This document shows positions 1-4,997 of a stretch of 5,428 bases of DNA, in pieces. Under the pieces are notes generated by a model. The model had not been told where the DNA came from. It did no database searches and saw nothing but the letters and a program-made list of their open reading frames with translations. This DNA comes from Spirochaetaceae bacterium. GTDB taxonomy: Bacteria > Spirochaetota > Spirochaetia > Treponematales > Breznakiellaceae. Position 1 is the first letter of the stretch, and every line of letters starts with the position of its first letter. The position numbers and the translations under genes are program-made. Location: contig JAIRPM010000074.1 of assembly GCA_031257075.1 (NCBI GenBank), positions 1 through 5,428 on the forward strand, in the 5' to 3' direction.

Positions 1-65
1 CCGCCTACGCGGAACTAGGCTTTATCGAACTACGCGATAAAATCTGGTCGGAAATAGGCAAGTAA
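1..65 (+). CDS. C-terminal end of an unidentified protein (partial, 5' end outside window)
   Basis: Reading back from the TAA at 63-65, the frame stays open to the left edge and gives about 20 residues ending AYAELGFIELRDKIWSEIGK. The mix of acidic, basic and large hydrophobic residues looks like a soluble, helical C-terminus rather than random translation. A GC-rich hairpin begins six bases after the stop, as expected for the end of a transcription unit. I do not recognise the family, and the fragment is too short to assign a function. It lies on the same strand as the next operon but is separated from it by 112 nt. Confidence 0.6.
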   Translation, partial: AYAELGFIELRDKIWSEIGK

Positions 66-70
66 CCGGC

Positions 71-113
71 CTGTGCCGGCCGCCGGCTAACACCGGGCCG
101 GCACAGATTGTTT
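71..113 (+). terminator. Candidate intrinsic terminator after the left-edge gene
   Basis: CTGTGCCGGCC at 71-81 pairs perfectly with GGCCGGCACAG at 96-106. This makes an 11-bp, very GC-rich stem with a 14-nt loop, and the loop can itself pair further through its GCCGG/CCG segments. The downstream tract (ATTGTTTG) is only moderately T-rich, so termination may be incomplete or assisted by Rho. Its position, immediately after a stop codon and before the promoter of the next operon, supports a terminator role. Confidence 0.6.
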
Positions 114-130
114 GCGGAAGCGGCAGGTTT

Positions 131-146
131 TTGGCATACGCTTGCT
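131..146 (+). promoter_or_regulatory. Sigma-54-like -24/-12 element with a one-base-short spacer (doubtful)
   Basis: The sequence TTGGCATACGCTTGCT contains both sigma-54 promoter half-elements, TGGCA and TTGCT. The family consensus is TGGCAYR-N4-TTGCW, with ten bases between the GG and GC dinucleotides. Here GG (133-134) and GC (144-145) are nine bases apart. Sigma-54 holoenzyme is strict about this distance, so the site may be inactive or coincidental. If used, transcription would start near 157, leaving a leader of about 21 nt before the ATG at 178. Confidence 0.25.
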
Positions 147-170
147 TTTTGCGGCCAAAAAACCGAAAAT
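142..170 (+). promoter_or_regulatory. Candidate sigma-70-type promoter of the three-gene operon
   Basis: TTGCTT at 142-147 matches the -35 consensus at 3 of 6 positions, and GAAAAT at 165-170 matches the -10 consensus at 4 of 6. The spacer is 17 bp. The -10 box ends seven bases before the ATG at 178, so the predicted start of transcription falls at or next to the start codon. The match alone is modest. It gains weight because two other genes in the window show the same arrangement. It overlaps the sigma-54-like element, so at most one of the two is likely to be the real promoter. Confidence 0.35.
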
Positions 171-177
171 AGTACCA

Positions 178-1497
178 ATGTTCAACGTTAGGCAAAAATT
201 AAAAGCATTTTTGACCGGATTGTGCGTGGCGGGGGCTTTGTTCGCGCCGCGCTTTGCCGATGCGGCACAAGGAGGCCTTTCTTCTATAGCTGACGATTCC
301 GCGCTTAGGCGGCAAATTGAGGCAGACTGGTTTTCCGAAGCGCCCGGCAGGGTTATGGCCAACAAAAAATTTATCGCGACGCTGGCGGACGGAGCGCGGG
401 TGGAAATAAAAATTCTTTATGGCGCAAACGATTTTACCGTATCGCTTGCCCGTGAAGAAAACGGCGTGTTTTCCGGCTGGAACGCCGGTTCATGGGCTTA
501 TACGCGCACTCACAAAGGCGAACCGGTGCGGCTGCGGTTTTTTCCTCGCAGCGACCCTTATACATTTATCCAGTTCCGGCCGTTCAACCATAATAAAAGT
601 TTTGCGGATATTGTAATTTATGATGCCTATATTTCCAGCGAATGGGCGATACCGGGTAGTTTTGAAAGCATACTTGTAAAACCATTACCGGACATTATCG
701 CCGGTTTGGCCGGCGCCCCTCTTCATTATTTTGAACCAAAACCGGATAATTACCGCGATGCGCGCAGCCTGGCCCGGAATATCCGGCGGTATACCGAAAA
801 TCTTCGTTATGAGGATGACGGCGCTATCAACAAAAACGGGGAATATGTGTTTATCAAAACGGGTGAACCTATGGGCAAAGATGCCGGCCTTAACTGTTCC
901 GGCTATTCTAAATGGGTTGTTGACGGCATTCTCAAGCCGGTTACCGGCAGCCGTTTGGATATAAATGCCTTAAAAACGCCTGTTGGTGGGCGGGGCAGCA
1001 ATTATACCGACATCTATGAATCTCTTCGCGACCCTTATTTTGGGCTGGATTGGGTGAGGAATTTAGCCGCGGCGGCCGGGCGCGCGTTCAAAGGGGAATC
1101 TTTCGCCGCGCTCGATGAAATAGAAGTGCGCCAAGCGCCTTTTAGTACGATTATTACCCGCGCGGGACACGCAAGCGCCAATCGTTTTTATCCCGGTTTT
1201 TTAAGTGAAGCGGGATTTGGCATCGAAGGGCTAGGGCCGCTTCTTTACACGCTTGCGATAGATGAGCCGGGATATATATATCTGGGCGCTATAAATAACG
1301 ACTTAGGGCCGCGCCCTCGTATGCGCCAGTATTTTCACATTGCGGTATTTATTCCCTATTTTGATGACGCGGGCGTATTTCATGTTACGCTTTTTGAAAG
1401 CGCTTCTGAAAATTCGTTTAACCGTTTCAGAATACGCTATCCCGGTCATTATATCAATTTAGTACGTATACCGGTAGAAGGGCGTTTTGAGCCCTGA
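178..1497 (+). CDS. Exported protein with possible NlpC/P60-like cysteine-hydrolase core
   Basis: The product is 439 residues. The first 29 form a typical Sec signal peptide: basic RQKLK, a hydrophobic run, then ADA|A at the likely cleavage site. There is no convincing lipobox, so a periplasmic or secreted protein is expected. Residues 30-200 are rich in beta-type sequence. Residues 238-247 read LNCSGYSKWV, closely resembling the nucleophile motif of NlpC/P60 peptidases, with Cys240 as candidate nucleophile. PGYIYLG and then FHIAVFIPY follow near the C-terminus, resembling that family's 'PGD' and His segments. His387 is the candidate base, and His402 or Glu407 could be the third polar residue. 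The 147-residue gap from Cys to His is much longer than usual, implying a large insertion or another fold. I chose ATG 178 over an upstream in-frame TTG at 112 because it places the signal peptide at the N-terminus. No Shine-Dalgarno is visible. It is the first gene of the operon. The cysteine-hydrolase reading is inference, and the overall family is not recognised. Confidence 0.9.
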   Translation: MFNVRQKLKAFLTGLCVAGALFAPRFADAAQGGLSSIADDSALRRQIEADWFSEAPGRVMANKKFIATLADGARVEIKILYGANDFTVSLAREENGVFSGWNAGSWAYTRTHKGEPVRLRFFPRSDPYTFIQFRPFNHNKSFADIVIYDAYISSEWAIPGSFESILVKPLPDIIAGLAGAPLHYFEPKPDNYRDARSLARNIRRYTENLRYEDDGAINKNGEYVFIKTGEPMGKDAGLNCSGYSKWVVDGILKPVTGSRLDINALKTPVGGRGSNYTDIYESLRDPYFGLDWVRNLAAAAGRAFKGESFAALDEIEVRQAPFSTIITRAGHASANRFYPGFLSEAGFGIEGLGPLLYTLAIDEPGYIYLGAINNDLGPRPRMRQYFHIAVFIPYFDDAGVFHVTLFESASENSFNRFRIRYPGHYINLVRIPVEGRFEP

Positions 1498-1524
1498 ATA
1501 AAAAATGAGGTTTACCAGCAATAA

Positions 1525-3039
1525 ATGAAACGGATTACAAAAATTATTACCATTGCGGGATTTGCCGCCGCCTTGCTTGCTATTTCTGCTTTGCTTATTT
1601 TGCCGCGAATATTTAAAAATAATATACAACGGAACAAAGCAAAGAAAAATAAAACCGATACTTTTTTTTATGACGATTTTGATTTTTCAAGCCTGCGCAC
1701 GCTCAAAGCTGGTGAGGAACCGCGCATAACGATGGAAGACAGCGAATTGGTTACAAGTGTCCTTTCAGGAGATTTTGATGCTGATGGAAGTGAAGAACAA
1801 ATTATAGCATACCGTGCTTTTGCGCAGGGGCAGGCAGAGCCGTCAATGTATGTAACTTTTATTGAATATAACGAGATTGACCGTAAATATATACGTTTGA
1901 CAAACGAAAAAATTCTGGTAACAAGGCCGGGTACGCTTGCCATATATACGCAGGATTTAATAGGGAATCACAAAAACTGCATTCTAATTACCGGCATAAA
2001 CGAAAGCGAAGAAAAAACACTGTCGGTATTTTCGTGGAGCGCAAATGTAAATGGCAAGGCATATATAAGCAAACTTGCTGAAATTGCTGCCGATGGCAGC
2101 ATATCTATCGAAGAAATAGAACGTTCGGTCGCTTACCGGCAGGGCATGGCAAACGGCGCAAGTTATACAATTCTAGTGCGTTCGCGCGATTCCGATTCCG
2201 GTAACAGTTTAGACCAAATCGAAACAAACTATGTCTATAACAGCGAAAAAGGCATTTATGAGCGCTCAAAAACGGTGAAACTGCCCGGCGCGCGGATAGA
2301 AGAACGAACTTTGCGCAATGTACTCGGCGGCAGCGCGGCGCAGTTTGAACGCTTTGCCGAAGGCTTGTGGTACCATGTAAGTATGAGCGGAACGGTAGAC
2401 AACGAACAGTATATTTATATTGATACGGTAAACCGTGAAATTATTTTTTATAGTGACGCTACACAGCAGGTATATACATGGAGGAACTCCAGTGCGACAC
2501 GCTTTGGCATATATATTTCAAGCCAAAATATATCGGTTCCGACTATGAACCGTATCATTGATATCGAACTTGAATCTATCGACAGCATCAGAGTGCGTGT
2601 TTTTGAAGATGTGCGGATGAGGATACAAATAAACGCTCCTTGGGACGGTTCATACCGCCGGGCAACCGCGATAGCACGGGAAAAACCGTCAAAGGAAGTG
2701 CCGGCGTTTACCGATTCTGCGTATACTTGTGTTTGGGGAAATCTTAAATTTTTCCCCCGGGGCGAATTTGAATTAACAAACGGCACTGTGCATGAATCGG
2801 GGAATTATGCTTTTTTTGCGCTGGAAGGCGAGGAAATCCTTGAGTTTATTCCAAGAATTGCGCCTGTGAATAACAAAAACAAAACGGCGGCATATCCGCT
2901 TGTTAACCGTGAAACATACCGTGTTGAACGCGCCGAAGATGGGATAATAAAATTATACCGGACGCGGATTGGTACGGGGGGGCTTCAAATCTACCATGAA
3001 CCGCCGCTTTCACTTTCGCCGTTTACCGGGGAAATGTAA
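1525..3039 (+). CDS. Membrane-anchored lipocalin-like protein, possibly pallilysin (Tp0751)-related
   Basis: The product is 504 residues. Residues 1-28 form a basic start plus one hydrophobic segment and no lipobox, suggesting an uncleaved signal anchor with the rest outside the cytoplasm. Residues 82-92 read GDFDADGSEEQ, a DxDxDG-type calcium-binding loop like those in FG-GAP/VCBS repeats. The segment to about 270 has alternating beta-type sequence. From about 275 a second domain begins with EGLWYHV (Gly280, Trp282), resembling the lipocalin GxW signature, followed by many short beta strands to the C-terminus. I associate this domain with Tp0751, a lipocalin-fold adhesin and reported protease of Treponema pallidum, but that is recall, not an alignment. 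Residues 423-427 are HESGN. If this corresponds to the Tp0751 HEXXH motif, the last His is Asn and proteolysis is unlikely. ATG 1525 is the first possible start, since an in-frame TAA lies at 1522-1524. The nearest SD-like GAGG is 14 nt upstream, which is poor. It follows the first operon gene by 27 nt. Confidence 0.9.
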   Translation: MKRITKIITIAGFAAALLAISALLILPRIFKNNIQRNKAKKNKTDTFFYDDFDFSSLRTLKAGEEPRITMEDSELVTSVLSGDFDADGSEEQIIAYRAFAQGQAEPSMYVTFIEYNEIDRKYIRLTNEKILVTRPGTLAIYTQDLIGNHKNCILITGINESEEKTLSVFSWSANVNGKAYISKLAEIAADGSISIEEIERSVAYRQGMANGASYTILVRSRDSDSGNSLDQIETNYVYNSEKGIYERSKTVKLPGARIEERTLRNVLGGSAAQFERFAEGLWYHVSMSGTVDNEQYIYIDTVNREIIFYSDATQQVYTWRNSSATRFGIYISSQNISVPTMNRIIDIELESIDSIRVRVFEDVRMRIQINAPWDGSYRRATAIAREKPSKEVPAFTDSAYTCVWGNLKFFPRGEFELTNGTVHESGNYAFFALEGEEILEFIPRIAPVNNKNKTAAYPLVNRETYRVERAEDGIIKLYRTRIGTGGLQIYHEPPLSLSPFTGEM

Positions 3040-3042
3040 AAT

Positions 3043-3483
3043 ATGAAAAATAAATTATATTTACTGGCAAAAAATAAATACTCTGTTTTGTTGCGTATTC
3101 CGGGGCCGGTTATTCTGCTTACAAGTATCTATCTTTCATCGCGGTCTGTTATAACTGTGCCGGTCGTCGATGTATCAGACAAAGTGATACATTTCATCTG
3201 TTTTGCCGGGCTTGCCGGCGCATGGTGCTGGTGGTGGAATCCGTCCGGCTGGCGCGCGCGCGGCTTTCGCAATGCGCTGGTTACCTTTTTTGCGGTTTCC
3301 GTATATGGCGCTCTTGATGAACTGCATCAGTCTTTTGTGCCGGGCCGCGAAGTGTCCGCCCTCGATTGGCTTGCCGACACGCTTGGAGGGGCGGCGGGTG
3401 TTTTTGCCGGTTATCTTTCTGTCCGTTTTATACTGTGGAAAAATGAATTCCAACGCGGTAATGCCGGCGCAAAGAAGGAATAG
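3043..3483 (+). CDS. VanZ-family integral membrane protein
   Basis: The product is 146 residues, with four predicted membrane segments at about 14-32, 47-65, 75-92 and 110-131. It has the family's conserved residues in order: SDKVIHF at 45-51 (Asp46, His50), YGALDELHQSFVPGR at 88-102 (Asp92, Glu93, His95, Gln96, Pro100, Gly101, Arg102) and DWLADTLGG at 108-116. VanZ proteins are named for a member of the VanA cluster that gives low-level teicoplanin resistance, but most are chromosomal, and their biochemical role is not settled. Nothing here indicates glycopeptide resistance. The length suits a stand-alone member. ATG 3043 lies three bases after the previous stop, with a weak SD (GGGGA, 3028-3032) about 10 nt upstream, so translational coupling is likely. 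It is the last gene of the operon and converges on the TPR gene. Confidence 0.93.
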   Translation: MKNKLYLLAKNKYSVLLRIPGPVILLTSIYLSSRSVITVPVVDVSDKVIHFICFAGLAGAWCWWWNPSGWRARGFRNALVTFFAVSVYGALDELHQSFVPGREVSALDWLADTLGGAAGVFAGYLSVRFILWKNEFQRGNAGAKKE

Positions 3484-3520
3484 TTAGAATCCGTCTATCG
3501 GACATTGCGGGAGGTGTCAA

Positions 3521-4888
3521 CTATGCCGAGGGCTGTTTCATGTCAAGGTTGTTCAAAATAGCGGTAAGACGCGGTTTGTCTATCAAATCGATAAGGCGGG
3601 CTTCAGTAAAACGTTTAGATTCGTCGCTGTAAGTGCCTACTCCCATACAAATGCCTTTTCCCGCTTTGGCTTCTTTTAAGTGAGAATGAAAATCCCGGAC
3701 AACAAGTTCGCCGATGCTTCCTTGTGTGCGGATAAAACGGAACATTACTACATCCGACCATTTGGGCGTATCGACTTCGGCAACAATATCAGCCCAATCA
3801 TTTGCCTGCATCAAAGCGCGGGCAATTTTTACGCGCGCTTTAGGAAAATAGCTCAGTACTATACGCCGGCATAAACCCATAAAATCAGCCGATGGGGCTA
3901 TCGTATATAGTTGCAGATTTTGATTTACGCATAACTCTTGATAACGGACAATGAGTTCGGAAGTATCTTTGTAGTCTTCTTTTTTTGACGCTACTTCATT
4001 CAGATGGGGCAGTGCTTTTCCTATGTTTTGCGTTCTGATATAGGCATTTGCAAGTTGATAGTGAAGTTCAATTTCAGTATCCTGCGGGATATCTTTGTGT
4101 TTTAATCCAATTTCAAAATCGGAAATCGCTTCCGTATCCTGCCGGCCTTCGGCATTGATGCGTCCCGAGGCAAGGCAGGCTTCCGCCCCCCATACAGGGT
4201 CAGGCCGCAGGTGCTGGTAAATGCGCAGAGCCTGCTCGTTTTGATTTGCTTCGCAATAGCATTGCGCCAGCGTTATAAGTGATTCTTTGTCATTGGGCGC
4301 CATATCTATCGACTGCCTGATGTACTGCATAGCTTCGCGTGTTTTTTTTAAGCGGAAAAGCGCATGCCCCAGCGTCCGCACGGCGGGCGCATACTCGGGG
4401 CGCATATTGCGCACCTGTTGAAGGATTTGAACGGCTTTTTCATAGTTTTTGCGTAAAAATTCCAGCGAACCAAGTTGGTAGCAGACTTCAAAGTTGTTGT
4501 TATCCAGGGCGCGGGCGACAACAAGGTATTTGTAAGCATCTTCAGTCTGCCCCAGTTTAACACAGGCTTCGGCGGCGCGGACATTTACCGCCACTTCATC
4601 TACGCCCCGCGTTCCGCTTGGCAGCCCGGAAAGCCGGCGGTAGACATCCAAAACTTGTTCCCAAGCGCCTTTTTTGTAAAAAACCTCGCCAATATAGGAA
4701 AGGGCTTCGGGATCGTTCGGGTTTTTTTCAAGCCGTTTGTTGGCTTGTTTTAACCTGTCTTCTTCGTTCTTTGACCTGAAGGTGCCTCTGTTCAACCGCC
4801 CGGATTTGATTTTAGGAAAAATTAACCATGCGCCAAACATTATACAGATAACAGCAAAAAAAATGACAACTGCCGGAAGTATGAACAT
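3521..4888 (-). CDS. Membrane-anchored TPR protein with degenerate Mrr-like C-terminal domain
   Basis: The product is 455 residues. Residues 1-26 are a single hydrophobic segment followed by basic residues (PKIKSGR), which fits a membrane anchor with the remainder in the cytoplasm. Residues 45-305 contain about six or seven tetratricopeptide repeats, for example near 60-86, 98-131, 132-165, 166-199, 232-263 and 272-305, with the usual small/aromatic pattern (ALSYIGEVFYKKG, VCYQLGSLEFLRKNYEKA). Residues 328-447 resemble the Mrr_cat restriction-endonuclease fold: KGICMGVGTYSDES then RLIDLIDKPRL matches that family's 'GvfvTtg.fs.eA' and 'v.LIDG..L' segments. The usual catalytic (Q/E)xK strand is instead MFRFIR at 382-387, so nuclease activity is unlikely. 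A role as a scaffold or binding protein is inference. ATG 4888 is supported by the anchor beginning there. No in-frame ATG, GTG or TTG lies between it and an upstream TAA, and no SD is visible. It is transcribed divergently from rpoN. Confidence 0.92.
   Translation of the reverse strand: MFILPAVVIFFAVICIMFGAWLIFPKIKSGRLNRGTFRSKNEEDRLKQANKRLEKNPNDPEALSYIGEVFYKKGAWEQVLDVYRRLSGLPSGTRGVDEVAVNVRAAEACVKLGQTEDAYKYLVVARALDNNNFEVCYQLGSLEFLRKNYEKAVQILQQVRNMRPEYAPAVRTLGHALFRLKKTREAMQYIRQSIDMAPNDKESLITLAQCYCEANQNEQALRIYQHLRPDPVWGAEACLASGRINAEGRQDTEAISDFEIGLKHKDIPQDTEIELHYQLANAYIRTQNIGKALPHLNEVASKKEDYKDTSELIVRYQELCVNQNLQLYTIAPSADFMGLCRRIVLSYFPKARVKIARALMQANDWADIVAEVDTPKWSDVVMFRFIRTQGSIGELVVRDFHSHLKEAKAGKGICMGVGTYSDESKRFTEARLIDLIDKPRLTAILNNLDMKQPSA
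3523..3561 (+). CDS. Possible 12-residue ORF with a strong Shine-Dalgarno (speculative)
   Basis: The sequence GGGAGGTG at 3509-3516 matches the AGGAGGTG anti-SD complement at 7 of 8 positions. GGAGG ends 8 nt before an ATG at 3523, which is ideal spacing. The frame encodes MPRAVSCQGCSK and stops at TAG 3559-3561. It is antisense to the last codons of the TPR gene and lies just after the VanZ gene, so operon read-through could transcribe it. The CxxC pair is suggestive, but a peptide this short cannot be assigned. Chance is quite possible. Confidence 0.12.
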   Translation: MPRAVSCQGCSK

Positions 4889-4895
4889 ATTTTTA

Positions 4896-4908
4896 TTATT
4901 GCCAATAA
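4896..4908. repeat. Short palindrome over the TPR-gene -10 region (possible operator)
   Basis: TTATTG-C-CAATAA is a perfect inverted repeat with 6-bp arms. It overlaps five of the six bases of the -10 box on the minus strand and runs into the spacer. The position would suit a repressor site, but the sequence is AT-rich, so a chance match is credible. Confidence 0.25.
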
Positions 4909-4909
4909 A

Positions 4910-4921
4910 AACATCAATGTT
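4910..4921. repeat. Short palindrome over the TPR-gene -35 region (possible operator)
   Basis: AACAT-CA-ATGTT is a perfect inverted repeat with 5-bp arms. It covers the promoter-proximal part of the -35 box and lies one base from the palindrome over the -10 region. The two have different sequences, so they are not two copies of one site. They could bind different factors or be coincidental. Confidence 0.2.
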
Positions 4922-4963
4922 AAGGGTAGCCCCAAGGCAACGCCAGATGTCCTCCGCTCTGTA

Positions 4964-4992
4964 GTGTTATTTTTGCCATAAACAGGTATAAT
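4964..4992 (+). promoter_or_regulatory. Candidate sigma-70-type promoter of rpoN
   Basis: A perfect TATAAT lies at 4987-4992. The -35 position 17 bp upstream holds GTGTTA (3 of 6 matches), which is weak, and no extended -10 TGn is present. The -10 box ends five bases before the ATG at 4998, so transcription would begin at the start codon or a base or two inside it. A leaderless transcript, or use of a downstream start, would follow. Confidence 0.45.
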
Positions 4993-4997
4993 TAGTT

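Larger units (their letters stand above)
4895..4923 (-). promoter_or_regulatory. Sigma-70-type promoter of the TPR gene
   Basis: On the minus strand, TTAACA (4923-4918) matches the -35 consensus at 5 of 6 positions and AATAAT (4900-4895) matches the -10 consensus at 5 of 6. The spacer is exactly 17 bp. Six bases (AAAAAT) separate the -10 box from the ATG, so transcription should start at or beside the A of the start codon and give a leaderless mRNA. This is the best promoter match in the window. Confidence 0.65.

Noticed and set aside
112..177. An in-frame TTG at 112 that would lengthen the first operon protein by 22 residues.
   Set aside because: It would put a long basic stretch before a clear signal peptide that starts at ATG 178. 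No SD precedes the TTG, and the candidate promoters lie downstream of it.
178..270. Lipoprotein signal around Cys16 (LTGLC) of the first operon protein.
   Set aside because: The residue before Cys is Leu rather than Gly, Ala or Ser. The Cys lies in mid hydrophobic core, and a normal signal peptidase I site (ADA|A) follows.
2448..2786. A 112-codon open frame on the minus strand inside the lipocalin-like gene.
   Set aside because: It lies opposite a convincing coding frame, has no SD or promoter of its own, and resembles no family.
3043..3483. The VanZ gene as evidence of glycopeptide resistance.
   Set aside because: No vanH/A/X or regulator genes are nearby, and VanZ-family proteins are widespread chromosomal proteins unrelated to resistance clusters.
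4933..4950. A possible sigma-54 promoter on the minus strand upstream of the TPR gene (TGGC...GGGGC).
   Set aside because: The distance between GG and GC is 12 bases rather than 10, and the -12 element lacks TTGC. A good sigma-70-type promoter lies closer to the start.
4339..4964. Several plus-strand open frames of 70-90 codons opposite the TPR gene.
   Set aside because: They overlap one another and are antisense to well-formed TPR repeats. None shows a motif or RBS.
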